64,000 bases of DNA from GCA-2748575 sp965222725 (GTDB lineage Bacteria; Pseudomonadota; Gammaproteobacteria; Pseudomonadales; Ketobacteraceae). The stretch covers positions 2,294,001 through 2,358,000 of the forward strand of contig OZ244969.1 in the NCBI GenBank assembly GCA_965222725.1, given 5' to 3'. This document shows positions 29,484-38,856 of the stretch, piece after piece. Every line of letters starts with the position of its first letter. The stretch's first letter is position 1. The notes under the pieces were generated by a model. That model ran no database searches. It had not been told where the DNA came from and saw only the letters and a list, made by a program, of their open reading frames with translations. The translations under genes were made by a program, and so were the position numbers.

Positions 29484-31253
29484 CTAAATCCGAACCACCC
29501 CGCCAACTTCAGGTACCTGAATCTCCCGATACCCTTCCTGCTCTTCATCCCACACCAGAAACACCAGATCCCGACCCCTCAGTGATTTTTTAAACAGTAA
29601 CTCAATCACCATGGGGCGATTATTTTCAACTTCCAGCACCTGAATCCTGAGTTCCCCAAGATCAATCCTGTCCCCTACCTGAAAGGGCTGCGAATCAATC
29701 GCCCTGACACTCTCCTCTTCATCCTGAACAAAGCCGCCTTCTTTGGTCACAATCAGACGGTGATCATCCTTGCGGAGGATTTCCATCGGCGTGGGCACAT
29801 TGGTTATTGGCCATATGGCATCAGGGATCGGGAGCCCTGCATTGAATCGCCAGATAGCCAGTGCCATAGACGATCCTATGGGAACATTAAACAGAGCGAG
29901 CTGCTTGTGTTCCGGCGTGGGAATCTTATCCAGCTTGGCCGGCGTCATATCCAGTTGGCTGGCCCAGACTTTAGGTGAGTAGGCCATAAGCGGCAGTAGT
30001 AGTGGCGATATCACCAGGTGAAATAGATAAAAGCCGGCAAGAAACAGCCTCCGGACCCCCTGGGTACCTGCCAGTAATCCGGTTGTCAGCTTGTCGTCAG
30101 AGCGCTGGGAAAGACCGCACTCTATCAGTGCCAGGATCACACCCATGGCACCTACCCCAATAAATAACAGCAGGCGGTCGTGGGGCAGGGCTGCGCACAC
30201 CGGTAGCGAACTGAAAAGCGCACCAAACAGCCAGAATCGTGCCTTGTTGCTTTGCCTGATAGCCGGGAAGATCGTCAGCAATGTGATCACCACCACGGCC
30301 AACGCAATCAGTAAAACCGTAATGGCCAGGCCGTTGCTGTTCCCGGAAAAACCATAGATCTCCGCAGGCACCAGCCCCCACTGGCTGCCAAACAATACAA
30401 TCAGGCGCTGTCCCAGGGTCGCCAGAAACTCGATAGGCGATGCTACGGGATCAAGATAGTAGGCGTCAGCATTGGCCGCGCCAAATCCCAGCTGCTTGTA
30501 GGTTATCCACCAGACCGCAACGACCAGTATATGGGGCAGTACTGACAGGCAGGAACGTATCAGGTTGCGTTTATCGATAAAGAGCGCATAGGCGCCGAGA
30601 TAACCAATGGTGGACACCCCTAGTTCCGCTGACAACAGTGCCAGCGCCAGGCAGATCAGACTCCAGATATTCAGCAGCAGGTTATTCTCGTCGTGAGCTT
30701 TCACATAGGCGTAAATAGAAGCCAGACCAAAGGTTGCGGCGATCAGCCCGTTGCGATTGGCAATCCAGGAAACGGTAAAACCATGACTGGCATCCAGCAG
30801 ATAGAGCGCAAAGCCGGCGAATAACAGCTTGCTGGGAAGTCTGTGATGGAAGTGACGATAAAGTTCCAGTACCAGGGCGCAGAGTATCAGGTACCACGCG
30901 ATATTATGAGCATGCATCAAAAAGGCATTGCCCGACCATAAAGCAGCATCCAGGCCGTGTGTCAGTTCGCTCAGGGGGCGCCAGAAGGCATACTTCATGT
31001 CCGGGAAGGTCCACCAGGGCAGCAGCCCTAAACCCATTAGCTCCCGGTTACGCTCCGGGTTGGCATCCATAAAGGAAAACAAACCATATAAAGACGCATC
31101 ATCTGGCGGGCTGACGGGCAATCCGGATTTGAACAGTGCTACGTGGATAAAGTCATCACCCATAAAACCTGCAAATAGCGCCGGGGAAATCAGAACAAGG
31201 GCGAACAGGAAAAGCGCGTAAAGCGTGCGCATTTCGGACGTAGCAGGCTGCAT
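29484..31253 (-). CDS. Polytopic membrane protein, possible GT-C type glycosyltransferase
   Basis: The 589-residue protein has about ten hydrophobic helices in the first 420 residues and a soluble C-terminal domain of about 150 residues. After the first helix, an acidic motif (GDDFIHV near residue 33) sits where GT-C enzymes carry their catalytic Asp in the first periplasmic loop. RPLSELTHGLDAALW and WIANRNGLIAATFGLASIYAY also resemble the membrane part of lipid-linked sugar transferases. Substrate and partner are unknown, and the C-terminal domain is not recognised. The start at 31253 has a weak purine-rich ribosome site; an internal ATG at 31232 is possible. It stands alone and converges on the lipoprotein gene. 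Confidence 0.65.
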   Translation of the reverse strand: MQPATSEMRTLYALFLFALVLISPALFAGFMGDDFIHVALFKSGLPVSPPDDASLYGLFSFMDANPERNRELMGLGLLPWWTFPDMKYAFWRPLSELTHGLDAALWSGNAFLMHAHNIAWYLILCALVLELYRHFHHRLPSKLLFAGFALYLLDASHGFTVSWIANRNGLIAATFGLASIYAYVKAHDENNLLLNIWSLICLALALLSAELGVSTIGYLGAYALFIDKRNLIRSCLSVLPHILVVAVWWITYKQLGFGAANADAYYLDPVASPIEFLATLGQRLIVLFGSQWGLVPAEIYGFSGNSNGLAITVLLIALAVVVITLLTIFPAIRQSNKARFWLFGALFSSLPVCAALPHDRLLLFIGVGAMGVILALIECGLSQRSDDKLTTGLLAGTQGVRRLFLAGFYLFHLVISPLLLPLMAYSPKVWASQLDMTPAKLDKIPTPEHKQLALFNVPIGSSMALAIWRFNAGLPIPDAIWPITNVPTPMEILRKDDHRLIVTKEGGFVQDEEESVRAIDSQPFQVGDRIDLGELRIQVLEVENNRPMVIELLFKKSLRGRDLVFLVWDEEQEGYREIQVPEVGGVVRI

Positions 31254-31553
31254 AGGTAACTTCTTTTGTTATTGTTGGGGTACCGCCAAGGCACCAGAGT
31301 TTATGGCGGATATATAGTCGGTTCAAGTTGAGTAATGTTATCTATTTGAAAAATAAGTCTCATTTTCAGGAATTGTCGGGTATCCACAATAGACTTGGTT
31401 ACATTTGTAAACGTTTTGTTCTATTAGGTTAAACGCATTGTATATTCTTGCAGGACTTGGGTAGAATAACGCCAATTGCTTGTATAGGGCTTTGCCCCAT
31501 CAAATTACCCTTTCACATTTTTTGAACATTACCCAGGTTGTAGGCGGGAAAAT
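31254..31553. other. 300-bp divergent spacer, AT-rich
   Basis: The spacer separates the membrane protein gene (minus) from the TetR regulator gene (plus). TATATT at 31441-31446 and other AT-rich stretches could hold promoters in either direction. I see no clear operator palindrome for the regulator and no gene. Confidence 0.4.
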
Positions 31554-32297
31554 ATGGAAGATTCAACTGTACACACTCAGGCTGAAGATACGGGCACTAT
31601 GTCCAGTACCACCAACACATTTGTAGAAGCGCTACTGCAGGAAACCGAGAAAGAAATTGATCGTGCCACCACGCAGTTCAGTTTTCCCATACCGGGACAG
31701 GGCGCCAAGTCTGATGTGTTGTTCAACTCAATCGGCGTGTTTGCCCACAAGGGCATCACAGAAACCACTGTCCAGGATCTTCTGGACGCGGCCAACATTT
31801 CTCGTCGTACCTTTTACAAGTACTTTAAGAACAAAGTGGATGTTCTGGAAAGCATCTACAAGATGGCAGCGGAGCTGCTGACCACACGCTTTCGTGCGGA
31901 AATGGCTCAAACCCAGTCGCTGAGCGATTTCGTGGTGCGCTGCGTGGATATGTATTTTGACTATCACATCAATCTGGGCCCGCTGGTTCGCATGATGACT
32001 GAAGAGGCGCGCCGTTCAGACTCGCCGTTAGCTTCCCACCGCGAAGCCCTGATTCACGAAATTGTAGAGCTGTTCCAGGACAAGTATGCACAGGTGGAAG
32101 GCCGTCGTCTGGATCCCCAGGTGTTCTACGCGATTATCTGGGCCATGGAAAGTGCCTCTATTCACGTACTGACAGAAACCTCCTGCACCGTGGAAGAAGT
32201 AAGTCGCTGGAAGCTGATTATGCGATCACTGGCTGCCCGTGCACTGGTCTCTGATCCGGAGCTGCGCCCGGAACTTCCCGGCGAGCCTCAGGCCTGA
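31554..32297 (+). CDS. TetR/AcrR-family transcriptional regulator
   Basis: The 247-residue protein has a TetR helix-turn-helix at about 55-103 (VFAHKGITETTVQDLLDAANISRRTFYKYFKNKVDVLESIY) after an unusually long polar N-terminal extension of about 50 residues. The rest is the helical ligand and dimerisation domain. An internal ATG (MSSTTNTF) would shorten the extension by 15 residues. No adjacent efflux or metabolic gene suggests its target. A hairpin terminator follows. Confidence 0.85.
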   Translation: MEDSTVHTQAEDTGTMSSTTNTFVEALLQETEKEIDRATTQFSFPIPGQGAKSDVLFNSIGVFAHKGITETTVQDLLDAANISRRTFYKYFKNKVDVLESIYKMAAELLTTRFRAEMAQTQSLSDFVVRCVDMYFDYHINLGPLVRMMTEEARRSDSPLASHREALIHEIVELFQDKYAQVEGRRLDPQVFYAIIWAMESASIHVLTETSCTVEEVSRWKLIMRSLAARALVSDPELRPELPGEPQA

Positions 32298-32310
32298 TTG
32301 TTGGTAAAAG

Positions 32311-32335
32311 GGCTGACCTTTTAAAAAGGTCAGCC
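32311..32335. terminator. Hairpin terminator after the tetR-type gene
   Basis: A 12-bp stem with A/T-rich top (32311-32322 with 32323-32335) lies 13 bp after the regulator stop. Its right arm overlaps the stop codon of the opposing DUF1653 gene. Confidence 0.65.
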
Positions 32336-32572
32336 TGACTTCCCGCTCTCTGCCTCCCGAACCCATTCAAAGCGCGGTTTGTTTTCGCCGTTAACTTCAA
32401 CGGTTTCTGTAAACATGTCGTAAGGTCTTACCCAAAGATCGAAATTTCCATACAGCGTGCGATACACCACCAGCGCTTCCTCGGTTTCACTGTGCGTGGC
32501 CACCTCATAAACCTGATACTCATTCCCCTTGTAGTGGCGGTAAATGCCCGGTTTGATACTGACGTTGGCCAT
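32330..32572 (-). CDS. DUF1653 domain protein
   Basis: The 80-residue protein matches the DUF1653 pattern: KPGIYRHYKGNEYQVYEVATHSET, then VVYRTLYG-x3-LWVRPYDMFTE and RFEWV at the end. It is a small SH3-like barrel family of unknown function, often a stand-alone cytoplasmic protein. The start at 32572 is the family-consistent one; the longer frame to 32647 adds an unrelated leader. It is convergent with the TetR-type gene. Confidence 0.88.
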   Translation of the reverse strand: MANVSIKPGIYRHYKGNEYQVYEVATHSETEEALVVYRTLYGNFDLWVRPYDMFTETVEVNGENKPRFEWVREAESGKSG

Positions 32573-32786
32573 CAGGACTGACTCCCTGGATTCTGGATTG
32601 CGGATTTTCGGTTGAACCCGTGTCACACTGCTAACTACAATAAACATACACCACAGGATAGTGGATGCTGAATAGTGGATAGCGGTGGAGCCAGCGGGCT
32701 CATCACGGAATCAGGCAAGGTTAAAGGAATCCAGCGCCGCTTGCCATAACATTGGATTTGCTCGTTAAGGATATGAGACCTTGTTA

Positions 32787-34670
32787 ATGCGTTACACCTT
32801 CTGGCTATTTTCCCTGCTGTTACTTTGTTCACCTCTTCATGCCGGAGAGGGGATGCAGGTACAACTGACGGATGCCACCCGAATTCAATCGGTGGGGAAG
32901 CTCACTGAATTCTGGGAACAGCGACACCAAGTGCCTAAAGCTGCCGCGGTTTACGAGGGATCGCTGGATATTCCCTGGCGCCGCTCAACCACCGACATCA
33001 TCAACATCGGGTATTCACAGAACCCTTATTGGTTTCGATTTCAGGTTGAAAACCTAACCGAAGCCAGTGACTGGTACTTTGCTCTGGATTTGCCGCTGGT
33101 ACGCGAGCTGGATATTTATATTCAGCAAGGTGGCAAGGTAATCAGCTTCTACCATCTGGGGGATCGTTTTGAGTTTGATGCGAGACCCGTAGACCACAGA
33201 AATTTCGTGGTGCCTCTGACCCTGGCCCAGGGGGAGCAATTGACTTTTTATATCCGCATCGACAGCACCTATGCGATTCAGTTTCCCGGTTATCTGATAG
33301 AAGAATCACGCTTCATTAAAAGTGAAATAACCACGCATCTGCTGCATGGTTTGTTCTTTGGCTTTTTGCTGGTGATGTTTTTCTATAACAGCTTTCTGTT
33401 TTTCTCCACACGGGATCTGAGTTACCTGTACTACGTGTGCTTTACACTGTCGATCGGATTTTTCCAGTTTTCCCAGCATGGTTTTGGATATCAGTATTTG
33501 TGGCCTTCCGAAATCTGGTTTCAGCACCGCTCAACGCCGGTGTTTTGCTCTATCTCGTTTGTGTTTGGTGGCCTCTTTGTTCAGGCGTTTCTCAACACCC
33601 GGCAATCGACACCCCGTTTACATGGCTATATCACCTGGTTTATTGGTGGTGGTCTCATTTTGTTAGCGGTGGCCTTGTTTGTCAGCGAATTCTGGGCGCA
33701 GGCCTTAAACGCCTGTCTGTCTGTTGTGGGTTCAATACTCCTGTTTGTAACCGCTATGCGCTGTTGGCAACTGGGCGTACCATCGGCCCGCTTTTTTGTA
33801 TTTGCCTGGTTTATATTTCTGGTGGCGATCATTACGTTTGCCGGAAACAAAATGGGGTTGTTCCCCCGTAATTTTTTTACCGAATACGGTATGCAGATAG
33901 GTTCTGCCATTGAGTTGTCGTTGTTGAGTTTTGCTCTGGCGGACCGCATTAACAAGTCCCGTCGCAAACAAGAGGAATTGCTTCAGCAAAGCCAGATGTA
34001 TGAGCAGATTGCCAAAGCTGCCAATGAACGGGCGTTGAACTTTGAACGTATGGGTAAGCAACGCCTGGAAAAAAATATCAAATCCAGAACTGAGCAATTG
34101 CAGAACGCCCTTAAAGAACTCACCGCCGCTAATCGCCAGCTGGAGGCTTTGAGCACCTTTGACCCCCTGACAGGTGTCAGGAATCTGAATTTCTTTAACG
34201 ACAAGCTGAATGAGGAATGGACCCGCGCTGCCCGGGATAAAACCTGGCTGTCGCTCATACTGGTGTCGGTTGATGAATTTGATCTGATTGGTGATCGTTA
34301 CGGATACGTGGCCGCTGAAGAAATATTGAAAACCCTCGCCAACGCCCTGACCGAACGTGTTGCACGGCCTGCTGATCTGGTGGCCCGCTCGGCAACCGCT
34401 GAGTTTGCAATACTGATGCCGAATACAACGCCTGAAGGCGCTGCATTTGTGGCAGAGGCATTTTATGAGTATGTTTCCTCAGAGCCCCTGAATCTGGGGG
34501 TATGCAGTATTTCTGTCAGTGTCTCCATCAGCGTGGTGGGGCGTCAGCCGCTGTCGAACGAGGGCTGGATGGAGTACCTGGATCAGGCCCAGTCGCTGTT
34601 GATCGAAGCCATTGAGGAAGGCGGAAGCCGGATCAAAACCGGCGAGGAGCGAACGGTAGCACTGGACTGA
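32787..34670 (+). CDS. 7TM-DISM receptor with degenerate GGDEF domain
   Basis: The 627-residue protein has a signal peptide and a periplasmic 7TMR-DISMED2 domain (about 25-165, with NPYWFRFQVENL, WYFALDLPLVRELDIYI and FYIRID). A seven-helix 7TMR-DISM region follows (about 180-380), then a coiled coil (about 385-455) and a GGDEF domain (about 460-620). The active-site GGDEF is replaced by ATAEF (536-540). The upstream FKxxNDxxGHxxGD block is also degraded (FDLIGDRYGYVAAEE), so diguanylate cyclase activity is very unlikely. The inhibitory-site motif RxxD (RPAD, 527-530) is intact five residues before it, so the domain may bind c-di-GMP as a receptor. The family fold is clear; ligand and output are inferred. 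Confidence 0.85.
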   Translation: MRYTFWLFSLLLLCSPLHAGEGMQVQLTDATRIQSVGKLTEFWEQRHQVPKAAAVYEGSLDIPWRRSTTDIINIGYSQNPYWFRFQVENLTEASDWYFALDLPLVRELDIYIQQGGKVISFYHLGDRFEFDARPVDHRNFVVPLTLAQGEQLTFYIRIDSTYAIQFPGYLIEESRFIKSEITTHLLHGLFFGFLLVMFFYNSFLFFSTRDLSYLYYVCFTLSIGFFQFSQHGFGYQYLWPSEIWFQHRSTPVFCSISFVFGGLFVQAFLNTRQSTPRLHGYITWFIGGGLILLAVALFVSEFWAQALNACLSVVGSILLFVTAMRCWQLGVPSARFFVFAWFIFLVAIITFAGNKMGLFPRNFFTEYGMQIGSAIELSLLSFALADRINKSRRKQEELLQQSQMYEQIAKAANERALNFERMGKQRLEKNIKSRTEQLQNALKELTAANRQLEALSTFDPLTGVRNLNFFNDKLNEEWTRAARDKTWLSLILVSVDEFDLIGDRYGYVAAEEILKTLANALTERVARPADLVARSATAEFAILMPNTTPEGAAFVAEAFYEYVSSEPLNLGVCSISVSVSISVVGRQPLSNEGWMEYLDQAQSLLIEAIEEGGSRIKTGEERTVALD

Positions 34671-34690
34671 TATCAAGTCGGAGCAGGGGT

Positions 34691-36253
34691 TCAACGATTA
34701 GGGTTCAGCTCCGCTTCCCAGTCATCCGGTACCACAAAAAAGCGTTTGCGTTCCCGTTTCCCCAGGGCGGCGATAACGGTAACCGGGCGGGACAGGGGTT
34801 TCAGTTTCAGAAAGGTTTTCAGCTCCTCCAGGTCCATCTGTGGTTCTGTCTTCAGCACAAACCACTCGTTTTTATCGGCAATATGAAACCTGGGCTTTTG
34901 CCAGAAACCAAATCCAAGAGCACTGGCTGAGGTTGCCTTTTGTATGGCGGATATCTTGAACCAGCGGCCTTTCAGATGATCCGGCGCCAGCGAATTCTGC
35001 AGCTTGCCCGTGGCATGGCGGGCCTGTGCCGGATAAAACAGCCGGCCTTTCACCAGCAAGCGGCGCTCATTAATTTTCAGCTGGTGTTGTTGCAAAGTGG
35101 CTTTGCCATGGGGATCTTCAGCAAGGCGTATCTGCTTTTCAGTCAGGTGTGCCAGCTTGATATCAAAGCGGTCCTTTTTACCCGGGCCAAACCACAGGGA
35201 GGCTTCACCATAGTCCCGAACGCCCAAATAGAATTTTACCGCTGCTTCCCAGTGTTGAACGGAATGGGTGTGGTTGTCCCGTACGATAAAATCAAACTCA
35301 CCGACGGTGCGTGTGTCGTCCTGCACTTTCAGACCATGATGCAACAAGGTGTACCGATCCTGATGCTGAAGCCAGTAGGCAATCAGTGCTTCAAAATACC
35401 AGCCCAGGCGCAGCTTATCCGGCTGCACCGCATCAATCAGTGGTTGAGGATCTTTATCCAATGCATTTAATTGCTCTTGAAAGTCCCAGGCCATGCTGGC
35501 GCATTCCCGGCGGGAAAAGGTCTGGTATTGCTGTTCATGCAGGTTCAGCAGCGGGGTGCTGTGTAACACCCAGGCAAGATCCCTGACAATACCTTCGCGA
35601 AACTGATTCACAAAAGCATCCGTATCGTAAAAACGCAGTCGGCGGCGATCAATCCAGAAATAAACCAGCCCGGGGAGAATACCGGAAAGGGCACCATAGA
35701 GGTGGCTTTCTGTGGCGACCTTGCCGCCAATAAAGGCTTCTGTGTTCGCGTTGGTGCCGCCAATGATGGATTCATAAACAAACTTGATAACAAGAAAACC
35801 CAGAAAGCCGCTGGCGATCAACGGTGTCTTGTTGTAACCGATAATAACAAAGGCCACCAGCACACCGTAAATGGCGCCGGAAAGCCCCACGTAGGAATAC
35901 ATCTCCGGATTGAGATAATAAATACCGCCACCCACGGCCAAAGCAGCAATCAGCAGAATCAGTAATTCACGCAGCGCCGATACTTCTTCACGGAAACTGA
36001 AGGCAACAATGCTGTAACCCGCAATATTCAAGAGTGTGTGATTGAAACTGAGATGCACAAAATGGCAGCTGATCAGGCGCCACCATTCACCATTTTTAAT
36101 GGGCTGATGACGCAGCTCAAGCAATGAATGCAGGCTGTCGGGAATCAGGCTCAGGCCGAGAATGGAACCCAATACCAGAAGGGTTACCCACCAGCGCTGC
36201 AATAGATTAATCACGGAAACTGCCACCGTCTGTATTGGTTCATACAGTGCCAA
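34691..36253 (-). CDS. Rhomboid (rhombosortase-like) protease fused to DUF1853
   Basis: The 520-residue protein joins two families in one frame. Residues about 20-205 are a six-helix rhomboid protease with HFVHLSFNHTLLN (His67, Asn71), GLSGAIYG (catalytic Ser125) and ATESHLYGALSG (catalytic His184); the short core resembles rhombosortases that process GlyGly-CTERM proteins. Residues about 218-520 match DUF1853: VRDLAWVL, GWYFEALIAYWL, GEFDFIV, HWEAAVKFYLG, LWFGPGKKDRFDIKL. Asp321, Glu336 and Lys340 are arranged like a PD-(D/E)XK nuclease-type core. The start overlaps the gdhA end by 14 bp, implying coupling; in-frame GTG starts at 36214-36220 are alternatives. I know no precedent for this fusion. 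Confidence 0.8.
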   Translation of the reverse strand: MALYEPIQTVAVSVINLLQRWWVTLLVLGSILGLSLIPDSLHSLLELRHQPIKNGEWWRLISCHFVHLSFNHTLLNIAGYSIVAFSFREEVSALRELLILLIAALAVGGGIYYLNPEMYSYVGLSGAIYGVLVAFVIIGYNKTPLIASGFLGFLVIKFVYESIIGGTNANTEAFIGGKVATESHLYGALSGILPGLVYFWIDRRRLRFYDTDAFVNQFREGIVRDLAWVLHSTPLLNLHEQQYQTFSRRECASMAWDFQEQLNALDKDPQPLIDAVQPDKLRLGWYFEALIAYWLQHQDRYTLLHHGLKVQDDTRTVGEFDFIVRDNHTHSVQHWEAAVKFYLGVRDYGEASLWFGPGKKDRFDIKLAHLTEKQIRLAEDPHGKATLQQHQLKINERRLLVKGRLFYPAQARHATGKLQNSLAPDHLKGRWFKISAIQKATSASALGFGFWQKPRFHIADKNEWFVLKTEPQMDLEELKTFLKLKPLSRPVTVIAALGKRERKRFFVVPDDWEAELNPNR

Positions 36254-37589
36254 ATGCCTTCATTGCATCGGCTACTTTGATAAAGCCGGCAATGTTGGCT
36301 CCTTTTACGTAGTCCACACCATTCTTTTCACTGCCGTATTCCAGGCACTTGTCGTGGATGTTGCGCATGATGTTGCGTAATTTATCATTGAGTTCATCCA
36401 CGCTCCAGGAAAGCCGCATACTGTTTTGTGACAGTTCCAGACCAGACACGGCAACCCCGCCGGCATTGGCGGCTTTGCTGGGGCCGAACAGGATTCTGGC
36501 TTTCAGAAAGGTGTTAATCGCATCGATATCCGATGCCATGTTGGCGCCTTCTGCCACCGCCATGCAGCCGTTTTTAATCAGGGCTTCGGCGTCTGCCCCG
36601 GTAATATCATTCTGAGTGGCACAGGGGAATGCCAGATCACAGGGTACGCCCCAGGGTTTTTTGTCCTTGTGAAATTCACAGTTGAATTCCTTTGCGTAGG
36701 TTTCCAGGCTGCCGTGGTTGCCGTTTTTCAGTTTTTTCAGGTATTCCAGCTTGTCCCAGGTAATGCCTTCCTTGTCATAAATAAAACCGTTGCGATCTGA
36801 GAGGGTCAGCACCTTGGCGCCCATTTCCAGCGCTTTTTCCGCGGTGTGCTGCGCAACATTGCCGGCACCGGATAGGGTCAGGGTCTTGCCTTCAATGCAT
36901 TCGCCCTGTTGTTTCAGCATATCCTCCATAAAATACACACAGCCATAGCCGGTGGCTTCAATTCTTACCAGGCTGCCACCGAATTCCAGGCCTTTGCCGG
37001 TCAGTGCGCCGGTAAAACGATTGGTTAGCCGCAGATACTGGCCAAACATATAACTGATTTCCCGGGACCCCACACCAATATCCCCGGCCGGCACGTCCGT
37101 ATGTGGGCCAATGTGCTGGGCCAGACCAATCATATAAGAATGGCAGAAGCGCATAATCTCCCGTTCGGATTTTCCCTTGGGGTTAAAATCCGCGCCGCCT
37201 TTGCCGCCACCCATGGGCAGGCCGGTCAGGCTGTTCTTCAGTGTCTGTTCAAAGGCCAGGAACTTCAGTTCATCCAGGCTCAGGTCGCGATGGAAACGGG
37301 TGCCGCCTTTGTAGGGGCCAATGGCGTGATTATGCTGAACACGGTAACCGCGGTTCACCCGCACGTTACCTTCGTCGTCCTCCCAGCAAACCCGGAAAAC
37401 CACAATCCGGTCCGGCTCGGTCAGCCGTTCCAGTATCCGCTGTTCCAGGTATTCCGGTTTGTCGCGAATAAAGGGAATGATGTTGTTCACCACTTCGTAA
37501 ACCGCCTGGTGAAACATGGTTTCCCCGGGGTTCCGCCGCTCCAGACCCTCCATAAAATCGCTGATCTGACTCTTGATAGATTTCGTCAT
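36240..37589 (-). CDS. gdhA: NADP-specific glutamate dehydrogenase
   Basis: The 449-residue enzyme matches the hexameric NADP-GDH family: GGTRFHRDLSLDELKFLAFEQ, catalytic-Lys segment PMGGGKGGADFNPKGKS, DVPAGDIGVG, and a Rossmann motif SGAGNVAQHTAEKA. It aminates 2-oxoglutarate to glutamate. Length and N-terminus (MTKSIKSQISDFMEGLERRNP) are typical. It is upstream of and overlaps the rhomboid/DUF1853 gene on the same strand. Promoter elements in 37590-37795 were not identified. Confidence 0.96.
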   Translation of the reverse strand: MTKSIKSQISDFMEGLERRNPGETMFHQAVYEVVNNIIPFIRDKPEYLEQRILERLTEPDRIVVFRVCWEDDEGNVRVNRGYRVQHNHAIGPYKGGTRFHRDLSLDELKFLAFEQTLKNSLTGLPMGGGKGGADFNPKGKSEREIMRFCHSYMIGLAQHIGPHTDVPAGDIGVGSREISYMFGQYLRLTNRFTGALTGKGLEFGGSLVRIEATGYGCVYFMEDMLKQQGECIEGKTLTLSGAGNVAQHTAEKALEMGAKVLTLSDRNGFIYDKEGITWDKLEYLKKLKNGNHGSLETYAKEFNCEFHKDKKPWGVPCDLAFPCATQNDITGADAEALIKNGCMAVAEGANMASDIDAINTFLKARILFGPSKAANAGGVAVSGLELSQNSMRLSWSVDELNDKLRNIMRNIHDKCLEYGSEKNGVDYVKGANIAGFIKVADAMKAFGTV

Positions 37590-37795
37590 CGATTCGCCCT
37601 TGTATTCCAGGATTTACTGATATCTTAGAGACTTATGGCCAGACTGCAATCAGGGCTCGACACCGGGAGCATTGCTAAGGACATTTCCGGCGCAGCCCGG
37701 CCCGGATATGTCATTGTTTGCCCTGTGGGCGGCGTGGCATGCTTGGCGCCACTTCTGAACAGTTATACCCGTAAAAGATGACGGTGGAGAGAGCC

Positions 37796-38104
37796 ATGCA
37801 AATTACACTTAACGACGAATGGAAAACCTTACTCACGCAGTACAAGGACGATCATCAGGATCCGCGCAATCAGCTGTGCCACAGCATTGGTATTCCCATG
37901 ATTGCGGCGTCCCTTCCAGTCGGTGCCACCATTGTGGGTTTGCCACTGGCGGTGCCCATGTTCACCGTGGGCTGGGGTTTCCAGTTTGTGGGCCATATGT
38001 TTGAGGGCAAAAAGCCATCTTTTGTCGATGACAAGCGCCAGCTGCTGGTGGGCCTGATGTGGTGGAGCCAGAAAGTGGGCATGAAACTGGTGAAGGAATC
38101 CTGA
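37796..38104 (+). CDS. Mpo1-like / DUF962 family protein
   Basis: The 102-residue protein has family signatures: NQLCHSIGIPMI near residue 27, two hydrophobic segments (about 33-64), and FQFVGHMFEGKKPSF with conserved His. Mpo1/YGL010w-like proteins are small membrane proteins; the yeast member is an iron-dependent fatty acid alpha-dioxygenase. The conserved His residues (HxxG, GH) fit a metal site, but bacterial function is unproven. The ATG at 37796 follows a GGTGGAGAG ribosome site. It may be co-transcribed with yceH. Confidence 0.85.
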   Translation: MQITLNDEWKTLLTQYKDDHQDPRNQLCHSIGIPMIAASLPVGATIVGLPLAVPMFTVGWGFQFVGHMFEGKKPSFVDDKRQLLVGLMWWSQKVGMKLVKES

Positions 38105-38172
38105 AGCGCTTCCATCCCCAGGCGATTTTGCCATACTATCGTTAACTGATTTTCTGCACAGCGAGCGATAGT

Positions 38173-38844
38173 ATGGCCCTTAAATACAAACTGGACCCGG
38201 TGGAGCAACGTGTACTGGGTTGCCTTATCGAAAAAGAAGTCACCACCCCTGATCAGTACCCCCTGTCTCTAAACTCGCTAACCAATGCCTGCAATCAGAA
38301 AAGCAACCGCGATCCGGTCATGTCACTGGCCGAAGCCGATGTGCAGGACACCCTGACCCGCCTGAAAGACAAACGTCTGATCGCCAGTGAAACCGGCTTT
38401 GGCAGCCGGGTAATGAAATACCGGCACCGGTTCTGCAACACCGAGTTCGGTGATTTCAGATTGACGGATCAGGAGCTGGGCATTTTATGTGTGATGTTTG
38501 TACGGGGCCCGCAAACACCGGGGGAGCTGCGAACCCGCACTAATCGCCTGTGTGAATTCAGTGATGTATCCCAGGTGGAAAAGGTGCTGCAGGATCTGCA
38601 AAGCCATGACGAAGGTCCGCTGGTGGTGCGTCTGGAAAGGGAACCGGGTAAGAGAGAAGCCCGCTATGCCCATACACTGGGTACAGAAGCCATTCCCAAA
38701 GCGGCAGCAGAATCCGGTGCCCAGGTAACGGCTGTTGCGGCACCGTCGGACGATACTGAGTATTTACTGAGCCTGGAAGAACGCATCGAGGCGCTGGAAC
38801 AAAAGGTCAGTGAACTGGAGGCGCGACTGAAAGGTGATACCTGA
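38173..38844 (+). CDS. yceH: YceH / DUF480 family protein
   Basis: The 223-residue protein matches DUF480: LDPVEQRVLGCLIEKEVTTPDQYPLSLNSLTNACNQKSNRDP at the N-terminus, FCNTEF, LCVMFVRGPQTPGELRTRT, and a C-terminal coiled coil (LEERIEALEQKVSELEARL). It has a tandem winged-helix-type fold of unknown role. Start and length agree with the family. It follows the Mpo1-like gene by 68 bp on the same strand. Confidence 0.9.
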   Translation: MALKYKLDPVEQRVLGCLIEKEVTTPDQYPLSLNSLTNACNQKSNRDPVMSLAEADVQDTLTRLKDKRLIASETGFGSRVMKYRHRFCNTEFGDFRLTDQELGILCVMFVRGPQTPGELRTRTNRLCEFSDVSQVEKVLQDLQSHDEGPLVVRLEREPGKREARYAHTLGTEAIPKAAAESGAQVTAVAAPSDDTEYLLSLEERIEALEQKVSELEARLKGDT

Positions 38845-38856
38845 AACGTTGTGATC

